Part shown: positions 6,909-15,503 of the stretch, in pieces
Layout: each line of letters starts with the position of its first letter
Position numbering within the stretch: the stretch's first letter is position 1
NCBI GenBank assembly: GCA_013289045.1
Contig: JABDAU010000046.1
Span: 1-32,183, forward strand
Direction: 5' to 3'
Source of the DNA: Bacteroidota bacterium
Lineage (GTDB): Bacteria; Bacteroidota; Bacteroidia; Sphingobacteriales; Sphingobacteriaceae
DNA: 32,183 nucleotides
Notes under the pieces: model-generated
Databases searched by the model: none
The model's input: the letters and a program-made list of their open reading frames with translations, nothing else
Told to the model about the DNA's origin: nothing
Translations under genes and position numbers: made by a program

Positions 6909-7368
6909 AATGCGATTTTGAGCGGTACGAAGATAATTTTAAATTATGATTTTCCGCCGCTGCATCTATAGAATGTGTGCAGGTAATGTCGTCTTCCTTT
7001 TCGGCAAGATCTGAAAGTTCTTCATAAAATTTATGCAGTTGGTCAAGCTCTGCTTCATTAAGGTCTTCGAGGTCGACCATGCGGTTACTTGCGCCCTGGT
7101 GAGAAGCAAGCAGCTCATTGAGTTTTAAATGAATGGCCTTTGAATCCTTGTTTTGGGTCTTCTGGATCAGGAATACCATCAGGAAGGTAACAATGGTAGT
7201 GCCGGTGTTGATCACCAGTTGCCAGGTATCGGAATATTTAAACACTGGGCCGGTAACTCCCCAAACGATGATGGTAACTATTGCAATGATGAATGCAGCA
7301 GAGCTGCCGGTAGCGTTGGTAGCCCAATTCGCGAATTTTTCGAAGGCGTTTTTTTTCTTTTTGTCCAT
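6865..7368 (-). CDS. Low-affinity iron permease family protein
   Basis: A 167-aa membrane protein matching the low-affinity iron permease family pattern. It has a basic N-terminus (MDKKKKNAFEKFANWATNATG), helix 1 (about 22-42), GPVFKYSDTWQLVINTGTTIVTFLMVFLIQKTQNKDSKAIHLKLNELL spanning helix 2 and the conserved cytoplasmic segment, then an acidic coiled tail (VDLEDLNEAELDQLHKFYEEL). Despite the family name, iron transport by bacterial members is not well proven. The C-terminal 15 residues overlap the GNAT gene start. Confidence 0.88.
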   Translation of the reverse strand: MDKKKKNAFEKFANWATNATGSSAAFIIAIVTIIVWGVTGPVFKYSDTWQLVINTGTTIVTFLMVFLIQKTQNKDSKAIHLKLNELLASHQGASNRMVDLEDLNEAELDQLHKFYEELSDLAEKEDDITCTHSIDAAAENHNLKLSSYRSKSHYAKSREQKDPGKKS

Positions 7369-7392
7369 TATATGGTTGATGTATAGCCAAAT

Positions 7393-7506
7393 AACACGAA
7401 TTGCACGAATTAGTTCGAATTGCCGCTATAAAAAAACACGAATTTCTCGAACGGATAATTCCTGATTCGTGAAATTCGTGTCTAATTAATTCGTGAAACT
7501 TCGTGC
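7393..7506. repeat. Nested inverted repeat with 'ACACGAATT/AATTCGTGT' word
   Basis: The inner hairpin pairs ACACGAATTTCTCGAA (from 7436) with TTCGTGAAATTCGTGT (to about 7490). Outer arms CACGAATTGCACGAATTAG (from 7394) and CTAATTAATTCGTGAAACTT (to about 7502) pair imperfectly around it. It fills the gap between the aldolase and the iron-permease gene, both on the minus strand. Confidence 0.7.
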
Positions 7507-7509
7507 TTA

Positions 7510-8589
7510 TTACAGCTTGCTGTTTACATCTAAACAGTTCAGATCTGCAAATGCCTGGGTTAGCCTTTTAACAAAAGTGTCTTCGCCTTTACGCAGCCAA
7601 ACGCGCGGATCGTAGTATTTTTTGTTTGGAGAATCTGCACCTTCAGGGTTGCCGATCTGGCTCTGAAGATAACCTTCTTTTGAAATGTAGTAATCTTTAA
7701 TACCTTCCCAGAAAGCCCATTGCATATCGGTATCGATGTTCATTTTGATGGCGCCATATGAGATCGCCTCGCGGATTTCTTCCTGGCTTGAGCCGGAACC
7801 GCCGTGGAATACGAAGTTGATCGGTTTTTCGGCAGCGAGATTGTGTTTCTTCCTCAAATATTCCTGTGAATTGTGCAGGATAACAGGCTGTAATTTTACG
7901 TTGCCTGGTTTGTAAACACCGTGTACGTTACCAAAAGCAGCTGCAACGGTAAAGCGATGGCTAACTTTTGAAAGGTGCTCGTATGAGTAAGCCACATCTT
8001 CAGGCTGGGTATATAAACGTGAGCTGTCAACGTCAGAGTTGTCTACGCCGTCTTCTTCGCCGCCTGTTACGCCTAATTCTATTTCCAGTGTCATGCCCAT
8101 TTTGGCCATGCGCTCTAAATATTTAGCGGATATTTCGATGTTTTCTTCGATAGGTTCTTCAGAAAGATCAAGCATGTGCGATGAGAACAGTGGCTTGCCG
8201 GTTTCAGCAAAGAACTTTTCGCCATGATCTAACAAACCATCTATCCATGGCAATAATTTTTTTGCAGCATGGTCGGTATGCAGTATAACTGCAATGCCAT
8301 AGTGCTCAGCCAGTAAATGAACATGCTTAGCGGCAGATACTGCACCAAGAATGCAGGCCAGCAGTTTTGAATTATCAAGCGATTTGCCGGCATAAAACTG
8401 CGCACCGCCGTGTGATAATTGAATAATAACAGGTGACTTAACGGCAGCTGCCGTTTCCATTACTGCATTTATTGAGTTGGTGCCGATAACATTTACAGCA
8501 GGAAGGGCAAACTGGTGTTTTTTAGCTGCCTCGAAGAGCTCCTGCACCTGTTCGCCGTGCAGTACGCCTTTGTAATTTTTTAAATCCAT
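7510..8589 (-). CDS. fbaA: Class II fructose-bisphosphate aldolase
   Basis: Zn-dependent cleavage of fructose 1,6-bisphosphate to dihydroxyacetone phosphate and glyceraldehyde 3-phosphate in glycolysis and gluconeogenesis. The 359 aa match the E. coli FbaA length exactly. The catalytic Asp and zinc His are in ILHTDHAAKKLLPWIDGLL (D106, H107). The phosphate-binding and metal loop is FVFHGGSGSSQEEI. The K/Na site region AAFGNVHGVYKPGN and the NIDTDMQWAFW segment are also present. A near-consensus -7 box (TATCTTCG, minus strand, 8614-8621) lies 25 bases upstream. Confidence 0.97.
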   Translation of the reverse strand: MDLKNYKGVLHGEQVQELFEAAKKHQFALPAVNVIGTNSINAVMETAAAVKSPVIIQLSHGGAQFYAGKSLDNSKLLACILGAVSAAKHVHLLAEHYGIAVILHTDHAAKKLLPWIDGLLDHGEKFFAETGKPLFSSHMLDLSEEPIEENIEISAKYLERMAKMGMTLEIELGVTGGEEDGVDNSDVDSSRLYTQPEDVAYSYEHLSKVSHRFTVAAAFGNVHGVYKPGNVKLQPVILHNSQEYLRKKHNLAAEKPINFVFHGGSGSSQEEIREAISYGAIKMNIDTDMQWAFWEGIKDYYISKEGYLQSQIGNPEGADSPNKKYYDPRVWLRKGEDTFVKRLTQAFADLNCLDVNSKL

Positions 8590-8613
8590 TACTTTTGTTC
8601 AGTATATGGGAGC

Positions 8614-8621
8614 CGAAGATA
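8614..8621 (-). promoter_or_regulatory. Candidate fbaA promoter -7 box
   Basis: On the minus strand this reads TATCTTCG, 7 of 8 with the Bacteroidota TAnnTTTG consensus. The implied start of transcription is about 18 bases before the fbaA ATG. No clear -33 element was identified. Confidence 0.4.
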
Positions 8622-8630
8622 TTAATTTTT

Positions 8631-8780
8631 TAGATATGAGATGTGAGAATTGAGAATTGAGATGGAATTTTTGATAAAAACTATGTGTTTTATAGAAATT
8701 GGCGCACGGTTGATACGGGAGTAAATGGATTTACTAATTATAATGTCTCATATCTCAAATCTCATTTCTCACATCTCAAT
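8631..8780. repeat. Inverted repeat with 'GAGATGTGAGAA' word between divergent genes
   Basis: The left arm (about 8631-8664) is a run of GAGATATGAGATGTGAGAATTGAG-type words. The right arm (about 8742-8780) is the imperfect reverse complement (TCTCATATCTCAAATCTC, then TTTCTCACATCTCAAT). It occupies the divergent fbaA/accD gap between the two candidate promoters, so it is unlikely to be a terminator. Confidence 0.65.
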
Positions 8781-8790
8781 AAATTTTTCG

Positions 8791-8798
8791 TTTCTTTG
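8791..8798 (+). promoter_or_regulatory. Candidate accD promoter -7 box
   Basis: TTTCTTTG matches TAnnTTTG at 7 of 8 positions and lies 28 bases before the accD ATG at 8827. It follows directly after the right arm of the inverted repeat. Confidence 0.45.
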
Positions 8799-8826
8799 CA
8801 TTTAATTGAAAGAGTCAGATAACGAT

Positions 8827-9672
8827 ATGCCTTGGTTTAAACGCGAGTCGAAAGGAATAATTACGACCACTGAAGAGAAGAAGGAAGCGCCGGATGGTAT
8901 CTGGAACAAGTGTCCTGAATGTAAGAAACCATTACACTATTCAGAACAGGTCGAAAATCAGTACGTTTGTCATTACTGCGGTCATCACTTACGCATCGGC
9001 TCAAAAGAATACTTCTCCATACTATTTGATAATAACGAGTTTACCGAACTCGACGCAAATCTCACATCAGGCGACCCACTACACTTCGTAGATACCAAAA
9101 AATATATCGACAGGGTAAAAGAAACTACCAAAAAGACAGGTTTAAAAGACGCTATCCGCTCGGGAGTAGGTAAGATCGACGGGCATGACATCGTAATCGC
9201 CTGTATGGATTTCAACTTTATCGGCGGTTCGATGGGATCGGTCGTGGGCGAAAAAATTGCACGTTGTATCGATTACAGTATAAAAAATAAAGTGCCTTTC
9301 CTGATGATATCCAAATCAGGCGGCGCACGTATGATGGAAGCGGCTTTTTCGCTTATGCAGATGGCCAAAACATCGGCAAAACTGGCTTTGCTGTCACAGG
9401 CTAAAATACCTTATATTTCATTACTTACCGACCCGACAACGGGCGGGGTAACTGCTTCATATGCCATGTTGGGCGATATCAACATTGCTGAACCAGGCTC
9501 ACTGATTGGCTTTGCGGGTCCACGTGTAATCAAGGAAACCATTAAAAAAGATCTGCCAAAAGGCTTCCAAACAGCAGAGTTCGTATTAGAGCATGGCTTC
9601 CTTGATTTTATTGTAGACAGAAGGGAAATGAAAGAAAAACTATCTTCCTTCCTGAAAATGATGGCTAACTAA
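8827..9672 (+). CDS. accD: Acetyl-CoA carboxylase carboxyltransferase subunit beta
   Basis: The beta subunit of the carboxyltransferase that makes malonyl-CoA for fatty-acid synthesis. The N-terminal zinc ribbon is intact (C29-x2-C32 ... C48-x2-C51 in KCPECKKPL and VCHYCGHHL). The crotonase-like core shows [48 protein letters not shown] and [12 protein letters not shown]. The frame extends upstream to a TTG at 8806, but the ATG at 8827 starting MPWFKRES is the family start, giving 281 aa. The 3' end overlaps the convergent dioxygenase gene by 8 bases. Confidence 0.96.
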   Translation: MPWFKRESKGIITTTEEKKEAPDGIWNKCPECKKPLHYSEQVENQYVCHYCGHHLRIGSKEYFSILFDNNEFTELDANLTSGDPLHFVDTKKYIDRVKETTKKTGLKDAIRSGVGKIDGHDIVIACMDFNFIGGSMGSVVGEKIARCIDYSIKNKVPFLMISKSGGARMMEAAFSLMQMAKTSAKLALLSQAKIPYISLLTDPTTGGVTASYAMLGDINIAEPGSLIGFAGPRVIKETIKKDLPKGFQTAEFVLEHGFLDFIVDRREMKEKLSSFLKMMAN

Positions 9673-10531
9673 CGATCAGCCTGTTAATGTATCTGTTATA
9701 ATTATTTTCGAATGGCACCGGTGTATAAACTTCAACACCAACCGGGTTTAATGAATATTGTAACTGTATAAGCAGCCTGTTATTATCCACCGGTAATTTT
9801 CCCTTGTGCAAACCATAAGTATCAACTATAAAAAAGGAGCCTTTAGGTTTACAAAATGTTACAACATTTTCCTTACCAAACGCATCTTCAACCTCCTGGT
9901 CGCTGTATCTCCGTATTTTAGTCAGTTTATTTGTTGCCGATGAGTTTTTTACATAAATATGCGGCCCATCGTTTAGCCCAACATTGGTAAGGTAAATAAA
10001 TAACTTGCAAAATTTAAAATCATCAACATCACGGTGGAATAGCTGCGGGTTTTTAGCCTCGCTTTTGCCTGCCACAGACCACCACATATTTACATTACTT
10101 ATGGTTGGTGTAGCCCCCAAGAAGCCTTTCACTATTCTTAATATAGCAGGGTCATTTGCTATACGTAGCACTGTTTGATTAACAACCACATCATTTCGCT
10201 TATAACTGGCTATATTGGTAGCCTCAGGTATATCTTTAAAAGCAAAATCGCCAATTCCTCTGTTATATGGATCATAAAGAGGTAATTCACTTGCATGATC
10301 AATAATATCTTGTATCAAACCCGGGGGAATTGGTTTCTCAAATTCTGTGTACCCTTTTGTTTTTAACTCATTAGTATGTAATGCTTCGTCTGTAATGGCC
10401 AAATTTGATTCACCTTCTATTTCTTCCTGGCCGATGGACCGGGCCCTTTTGGCGCTAATAAATTCCCGTAAGTTGTAATTTTTGACTTTTCTTTGCAGGT
10501 GAAATCCCAATAAACTGCTGTTCATTTTCAT
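9665..10531 (-). CDS. Phytanoyl-CoA dioxygenase family protein
   Basis: A 288-aa non-heme Fe(II)/2-oxoglutarate-dependent oxygenase. The iron facial triad is visible as H166 and D168 in [10 protein letters not shown] and H242 in [11 protein letters not shown]. The 2-oxoglutarate-binding Arg is probably R252 in [11 protein letters not shown]. The segment [22 protein letters not shown] is the typical PhyH core. The substrate is unknown; members include natural-product hydroxylases, and no biosynthetic cluster is next to it. A possible -7 box (TAACTTTA, minus strand, 10556-10563) sits 25 bases upstream. Its 3' end overlaps accD by 8 bases. Confidence 0.85.
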   Translation of the reverse strand: MKMNSSLLGFHLQRKVKNYNLREFISAKRARSIGQEEIEGESNLAITDEALHTNELKTKGYTEFEKPIPPGLIQDIIDHASELPLYDPYNRGIGDFAFKDIPEATNIASYKRNDVVVNQTVLRIANDPAILRIVKGFLGATPTISNVNMWWSVAGKSEAKNPQLFHRDVDDFKFCKLFIYLTNVGLNDGPHIYVKNSSATNKLTKIRRYSDQEVEDAFGKENVVTFCKPKGSFFIVDTYGLHKGKLPVDNNRLLIQLQYSLNPVGVEVYTPVPFENNYNRYINRLIVS

Positions 10532-10824
10532 AGTTGTGATTGTTTAGTTAAATAATAAAGTTAGTAGGTTGCGTGCTTTAGGGAGCACATAATGTACGAG
10601 GGGTTAAGCTAAAATAGAGAAAAGACAAGTAAAAAGCAAATTAAATTTAACTTTTTTGAAATGATATATTTTAAGTTAACGCCTGGAAAAATTGCAGGTA
10701 ATTCAATTAGTAATATTGTAATGTTAATAAATATTAATTTGTTAAACGAATCGCAGCGCTGATATTTTAGCTATAGATTTTGCTACTTTTAAAACTGCAT
10801 AATTACTCGTCTTAGATTTTCCTG

Positions 10825-13194
10825 ATGAAATATTTTTTTGCAACCTTGTTTTTGTTTAGCCTGTTGACAATTCAGGCACGTGCCCAGGCGCCTGGTTATT
10901 TATCTTTGCAGCACAAACGATGGGATGCATACTGGGTAACTTCGCATGCCGATGCAGGTAACACTTATGGCGTATATCATTTCAGGAAAAGTATTATACT
11001 GGCGGTAAAACCTGTATCATTTATTATCCATGTTTCTGCCGATAACCGCTACAAGCTGTATGTAAACGGAGCGCTGGTATCGCTTGGCCCGGCACGTGGC
11101 GATACTTATTACTGGAATTACGAAACGGTGGATATAGCGCCGTATCTTGCACCGGGTAAGAACGTTATCGCTGCAACTGTTTGGAACGATGCAGGATACC
11201 GCCCCGAAGCCCAGATCACATTGCGCACGGCCTTCATTGTTCAAGGGGACTCACTCGCCGAAGAAATTTTGAATACGGATACCAGCTGGCATTGCGTTCG
11301 CGACAAAGGTTATCAGCCGCTTACCGGCATCGGCTACAATACTTACTATGTGGCCGGCCCCGGCGAAATAGTGGATATGCATGATGCTGTAAAGAACTTT
11401 GCATCAATTGATCTGGATGATTCCAAATGGCCATCAGCGCAAATACTGGATCATGGTAAGCCAAAAGGTATGGCAGATGCGTTTGGCTGGATGCTGGTAC
11501 CATCATCGATCCCACAAATGGAGCTGACGCCGCAGCGTATACAATTGCTGCGAAAAGCTGAAGGCATAAGCGTGCCGCCCGGCTTTCCGGCTGCAAAAAC
11601 AGCAATTACTATTCCTGCCAATACTACGGTTAACCTCCTGCTCGATCAAACCTATCTTACCAGCGCATATGTTACCTTAAACTTCAGTAACGGAAAGGAT
11701 GCCGGTATATCCATCGGCTATGCTGAAGCATTATTCGACAGCCTGAAGAAATACGGTCCGCGAAAAGCTAATCGTAATGATGTGGATGGGAAAGATTTTG
11801 CCGGTCGGAAGGATAGTCTTATTTCCGATGGCAGCACAGGCCAATCTTTTACAACACTTTACTGGCGAACCTATCGCTATGTACGCCTGCATATTCAAAC
11901 TAAAAATGATCCGCTTACCCTAGATGATATTTACGGAACGTTTACGGGTTATCCCTTCAAGCAGAACGCTGTATTCAATACCAATGATGCTGAAATAAAG
12001 AAGATACTGGAAATAGGCTGGCGAACAGCAAGGCTCGACGCTATGGAAACCTATATGGATTGCCCGTATTACGAGCAGTTGCAATACGTGGGCGATACCC
12101 GTATACAGGCGCTTATTTCATACTACAACAGCGGCGACGACCGGCTGGCGCGTAATGCCATCAATTTGATGGATCATTCGCGTATTGCAGAGGGATTAAC
12201 ACTGAGCAGGCATCCATCATATAGTCCGCAGATCATTTCAACATTTTCTTTATGGTATATCGGCATGCTGCATGATTACTGGATGTACCGGCCCGACAGT
12301 GATTTTGTAAAAGATAAGCTGCAGGGAGTGAGGGATGTGCTCAATTTCTTCGATAAATACCAGCAGCCGGATGGCTCACTTAAAAATGTGCCTTATTGGA
12401 CTTTTGCCGATTGGGTAAGCTGGAACTACGGTATGCCGCCTATCGGGAAAAACGGTAATTCATGCTTATTGGACCTGCAATTGCTATGGGCTTATCAGCA
12501 GGCAGCCGAAATGGAAGCGCGTTTAGGTATGCCAGAGTATGCTGCGATTTATCGTAAAAAGGCAACGCAATTAAAGCAAACTATCCAAAATAAATATTGG
12601 GTCGCGGCACGAATGTTATATGCCGATACGGAGGATAAAAGTTCATTTTCGCAACATGTCAATTCCCTGGCGATACTTACAGGTGTGGTTAGCGCAGCTG
12701 ATATAAAAGCGGTTTGCAAAAACATACTGGCGGATACTTCGCTCATGCAATGCACCATCTATTTTAAATACTATATGCACCAGGCACTTATAAAAGGAGG
12801 ATTGGGTAATGATTATGTGAGCTGGTTAGGCATCTGGCGCGACAATATAAAAATGGGGCTTACCACCTGGGCAGAAATATCGGACCTGGTACACAACCGA
12901 TCCGATTGCCATGCCTGGGGCGCCAGTCCGAATATTGAATTTTACCGAACTGTATTGGGCATTGATAGCTATTCACCTGGTTTTAGTAAGATAAAAATAG
13001 AACCCCATCTTGGCGCCTTAACCAGCGCAGGCGGCGAGATACCTCATCCGGACGGAAAGGTAAAGGTTGTATATGTTGAGGAAGGCGGGAGATGGAAAAT
13101 AAACATTAGCCTCCCGCTTAAAACATCCGGCGTATTAATATGGAAAGCTAAAAGATACCTGCTTAAAGCAGGCGAAAATTCTTTTATACTCTGA
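10825..13194 (+). CDS. Secreted GH78-like glycoside hydrolase (alpha-L-rhamnosidase family)
   Basis: A 789-aa secreted enzyme with a Sec signal peptide ending near RAQA (residues 1-21). The N-terminal half holds beta-sandwich domains: WDAYWVTSHADAGNTYGVYHFRKS and LYVNGALVSLGPARGDTYYWNYETVDIAPYLAPGKN resemble the rhamnosidase N domain. The (alpha/alpha)6 catalytic domain begins near residue 385. The family acid region is DCPYYEQLQYVGDTR (D412, E417, D424), and the second carboxylate region is TTWAE684 followed by HNRSDCHAWGASPN. A closing beta domain (GFSKIKIEPHLG) fits GH78. Activity on rhamnosides is inferred from the family. No SusC/SusD pair is adjacent. The 293-base gap upstream is AT-rich with no clear exact -7 box. 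Confidence 0.85.
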   Translation: MKYFFATLFLFSLLTIQARAQAPGYLSLQHKRWDAYWVTSHADAGNTYGVYHFRKSIILAVKPVSFIIHVSADNRYKLYVNGALVSLGPARGDTYYWNYETVDIAPYLAPGKNVIAATVWNDAGYRPEAQITLRTAFIVQGDSLAEEILNTDTSWHCVRDKGYQPLTGIGYNTYYVAGPGEIVDMHDAVKNFASIDLDDSKWPSAQILDHGKPKGMADAFGWMLVPSSIPQMELTPQRIQLLRKAEGISVPPGFPAAKTAITIPANTTVNLLLDQTYLTSAYVTLNFSNGKDAGISIGYAEALFDSLKKYGPRKANRNDVDGKDFAGRKDSLISDGSTGQSFTTLYWRTYRYVRLHIQTKNDPLTLDDIYGTFTGYPFKQNAVFNTNDAEIKKILEIGWRTARLDAMETYMDCPYYEQLQYVGDTRIQALISYYNSGDDRLARNAINLMDHSRIAEGLTLSRHPSYSPQIISTFSLWYIGMLHDYWMYRPDSDFVKDKLQGVRDVLNFFDKYQQPDGSLKNVPYWTFADWVSWNYGMPPIGKNGNSCLLDLQLLWAYQQAAEMEARLGMPEYAAIYRKKATQLKQTIQNKYWVAARMLYADTEDKSSFSQHVNSLAILTGVVSAADIKAVCKNILADTSLMQCTIYFKYYMHQALIKGGLGNDYVSWLGIWRDNIKMGLTTWAEISDLVHNRSDCHAWGASPNIEFYRTVLGIDSYSPGFSKIKIEPHLGALTSAGGEIPHPDGKVKVVYVEEGGRWKINISLPLKTSGVLIWKAKRYLLKAGENSFIL

Positions 13195-13260
13195 TATTAA
13201 AATGCTGGTATAATATATTTACATACTTATATTTATGCAGTAGCTTAACCGAAAATTTGT

Positions 13261-13268
13261 TAACTTTA
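13261..13268 (+). promoter_or_regulatory. Candidate promoter -7 box of cassette copy 1
   Basis: TAACTTTA matches TAnnTTTG at 7 of 8 positions and has a counterpart (TAATTTTA) at the same place in copy 2. It would give a leader of about 80 nt that contains the conserved block GCAACGTTTCTGTTACAAA. The assignment is tentative. Confidence 0.3.
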
Positions 13269-13353
13269 AAGAATTGTCAGCGCAACGTTTCTGTTACAAA
13301 ACAATAACTTAAAGTTATAATCTTATATTAGGGTACACTTAAATCTACAAGCT

Positions 13354-14289
13354 ATGCGAAAATCTCTATTTTATTTAGCGCTAATTGCTGCTCTTTTTGC
13401 AGCCTCCTGTAAGAAAGACCACAACCAGGGCGGCCCAAAAAATCAGTCCCCCAAAAAGTATGCAGTTAATTTTTCGGTAAGTGGAAATTTTACACAATCC
13501 ATTACTGGTAACGCGGTAGTTCACGGGCGTAATCTTGCCATATTACCTTCAGAAGCGGCTATATTTTATTACTATGTATATGATACTGCGGGAAACCTGG
13601 TACATAAAATTATCCAGACACCGGCAACCACCACAAATTATGGTAACATACAGGATTCATTAGCAAATGGCACTTATAGCGTCATATTTGCGGCTGGGAT
13701 GGCAGGGCTCCGCACATCTCTTAATACAGGAGATGATGAGGCTGGAATAAACTATGCGGTCCTGACTTACGACAACCAAACTTCCGAAGGTTATCTGATC
13801 GATACTGCATGGAAAGATGCTTTTTTTAAGAAGTTATCGTTAACTGTAAGTTCAGGTAATGTTACACAATCCGTTACCCTTTCAAGGATAGTAAGTAAGA
13901 TAGAAGTTGAAGTGCTTGACGCTTTGCCTACGAACGCAAAAACGCTCGAAATTACCTATGATCAGGATTACAGCCAGTTTTCATTTGCAACCGCACAATC
14001 CCAGAGTCCTTATACTTTTGTAAGTACCACTACAATCCCGGCAGCAGATCTAAGTAAAACGGGTTTCAGCGTGAGCAATATTATTGGCAATACTATTGCG
14101 CCAATGACGGTTACCATCAAGTGCTATAATTCTTCGTCCGCCGTAATTGCGCAAAGAACAGTTTCCAATGTAAGCTGCCAGGCGAATAAAGCTACCGTTC
14201 TCTCGGGCGATTTGTTCAGCACTAACTCCAGCTTCCAAGTGTCGTTAGACACGACCTTTAACCCAACACCAATTGTTATACACTATTAA
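13354..14289 (+). CDS. FimB/Mfa2-like lipoprotein A1 (first gene, copy 1)
   Basis: A 311-aa lipoprotein: signal MRKSLFYLALIAALFAASC with the lipid-bearing Cys at residue 19, followed by KKDH. The mature part is Ser/Thr-rich beta sheet. Two segments resemble the transthyretin-like domains of Bacteroidota fimbrial proteins: YYYVYDTAGNLVHKI...LANGTYSVIFAAG (about 75-118), and VTLSRIVSKIEVEVLDALP (about 173-192), the 'L-x-R-x-x-x-K-I-x-V-x-V' pattern seen in FimB/Mfa2 anchors. It ends in NKATVLSGDLFSTN...SLDTTFNPTPIVIHY. No database match was possible, so the family is an inference. It is related to the gene that follows it and nearly a duplicate of the gene at 15504. Confidence 0.75.
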   Translation: MRKSLFYLALIAALFAASCKKDHNQGGPKNQSPKKYAVNFSVSGNFTQSITGNAVVHGRNLAILPSEAAIFYYYVYDTAGNLVHKIIQTPATTTNYGNIQDSLANGTYSVIFAAGMAGLRTSLNTGDDEAGINYAVLTYDNQTSEGYLIDTAWKDAFFKKLSLTVSSGNVTQSVTLSRIVSKIEVEVLDALPTNAKTLEITYDQDYSQFSFATAQSQSPYTFVSTTTIPAADLSKTGFSVSNIIGNTIAPMTVTIKCYNSSSAVIAQRTVSNVSCQANKATVLSGDLFSTNSSFQVSLDTTFNPTPIVIHY

Positions 14290-14300
14290 GAAGCCTTGCC

Positions 14301-15293
14301 ATGAAAAAAATTATATATACCAGTATTATACTAAGCCTGACGCTTTTTTCCTGTCATAAAGACCATCAAAAGCCTGCTACTGATAAAACACAAAAGATCA
14401 CTTTTAACGTTACCGGCTTTTCCCAGAGTACAGCCCCCTTTAACGCCGTAAATGGCAATGCATCAAAGCACGGCCGTTCATTAGCAACATTACCATTGTC
14501 CACAGCTATATCACAGTTATTGTGTATTGTATATGATGCATCCGGAAACTTTGTACATGTCGTTCACCAGGATACTTCTGCCGCCAATTTCGGGCAGATA
14601 TCTGATGCTTTAAAAGCGGGTACTTATACAGTGATTTTTATTGGCGGGCAGGACGATCTCTTGGGGTATGGGACTGCTGATGAACCACAATCTTTTTTTG
14701 GATTAAGTAATGATAATATATTTTATTGGGGGCCGTCTGGGGGCAGTACTGATGAACCTATGCAATTTGCGGACACTTTTCTTGAAAAGGAAACCCTGAC
14801 TGTAGCAAGTACAACTGTAACCCAAAACGTTGTATTAGGCAGGATAGATGGCGAACTGGAAATAAATATTGAGGATGCAATACCTGTAAATGCAGTATCT
14901 GTTGGTTTTAGTACAGTGCAAGGTTCTAATATCTATACCTTAAGTACGCTAACGCCTTATGTATATTACCCCGACACTGACGATGGTACCGTAGGATTTG
15001 GAAGCGTTATTCCTGTGTCGGCAATTGGCCAAACAAATTATAATTTTACCGGTATTATATTAAACACCACCACACCTTTTGCAGGAACAATAATCTGTTA
15101 TGATAAAAGCAGTAAAGTAATTGCCGAGATTAACGTGCCCAACATTACCTGCGAGGTAAATAAGCGCACCATTTTAACAGGGAAATTGTTTGGCGGTTCA
15201 GGCAGCGGTACAGGGCCTGGCTTTAATGCCTCTATTGATACCGCCTGGAACCCGGTAAAAAATAACATATCCTTCAGCTCCCTAAAAAAATAA
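14301..15293 (+). CDS. FimB/Mfa2-like lipoprotein B1 (second gene, copy 1)
   Basis: A 330-aa lipoprotein with signal MKKIIYTSIILSLTLFSC (Cys 18) and KDHQKP after it. Its body parallels A1: GNASKHGRSLATLPLSTAI, CIVYDASGNFVHVVHQ, LKAGTYTVIFIGGQDDL, VVLGRIDGELEINIEDAIP, then ITCEVNKRTILTGKLFGGSG and SIDTAWNPVKNN. A and B are therefore paralogues with the same domain order. It starts 11 bases after A1 stops, and an intrinsic terminator follows, so A1-B1 is a two-gene operon. The exact function is unknown; a surface fimbria-like or adhesin component is the best guess. Confidence 0.72.
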   Translation: MKKIIYTSIILSLTLFSCHKDHQKPATDKTQKITFNVTGFSQSTAPFNAVNGNASKHGRSLATLPLSTAISQLLCIVYDASGNFVHVVHQDTSAANFGQISDALKAGTYTVIFIGGQDDLLGYGTADEPQSFFGLSNDNIFYWGPSGGSTDEPMQFADTFLEKETLTVASTTVTQNVVLGRIDGELEINIEDAIPVNAVSVGFSTVQGSNIYTLSTLTPYVYYPDTDDGTVGFGSVIPVSAIGQTNYNFTGIILNTTTPFAGTIICYDKSSKVIAEINVPNITCEVNKRTILTGKLFGGSGSGTGPGFNASIDTAWNPVKNNISFSSLKK

Positions 15294-15316
15294 CAAAGAA
15301 TTATTAACATAAATAA

Positions 15317-15345
15317 AACAGGCCTGCAATCACTGCGGGCCTGTT
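15317..15345 (+). terminator. Intrinsic terminator after cassette copy 1
   Basis: An 11-bp stem (AACAGGCCTGC with GCGGGCCTGTT, one T-G wobble), loop AATCACT, followed by a T-rich tract. It lies 24 bases after the B1 stop. Confidence 0.9.
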
Positions 15346-15503
15346 TTATTTATGCGCTATTTTTCACGCTCTGCATGCTTGATTTATATAGTAGCTTAAC
15401 CGAAAATTTAGTAATTTTAACCAAATGTTAATGCAACGTTTCTGTTACAAAGTAATAACTTAAAGTTGCAGGTTTATATTAGGGTACATAAAATCTACAA
15501 GCT

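Larger units (their letters stand above)
13240..15390 (+). repeat. Tandem duplication of a two-gene cassette, copy 1
   Basis: This unit begins with GTAGCTTAACCGAAAATTT and recurs at 15391 with an offset of 2151 bases; the two gene starts are both offset by exactly 2150. The repeated unit includes an upstream region of about 114 bases, both lipoprotein genes, the 11-base gap between them and the intrinsic terminator. No transposase or direct target repeats are seen at its edges. Confidence 0.9.

Noticed and set aside
8631..8780. CRISPR-like array from the repeated GAGATGTGAG words
   Set aside because: The words form two facing arms with no regular spacers; this is an inverted repeat.
8806..8826. 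TTG at 8806 as start of accD
   Set aside because: AccD homologues start at M-x-W-F-K; the ATG at 8827 fits, and the extra codons would lie on the predicted transcription start.
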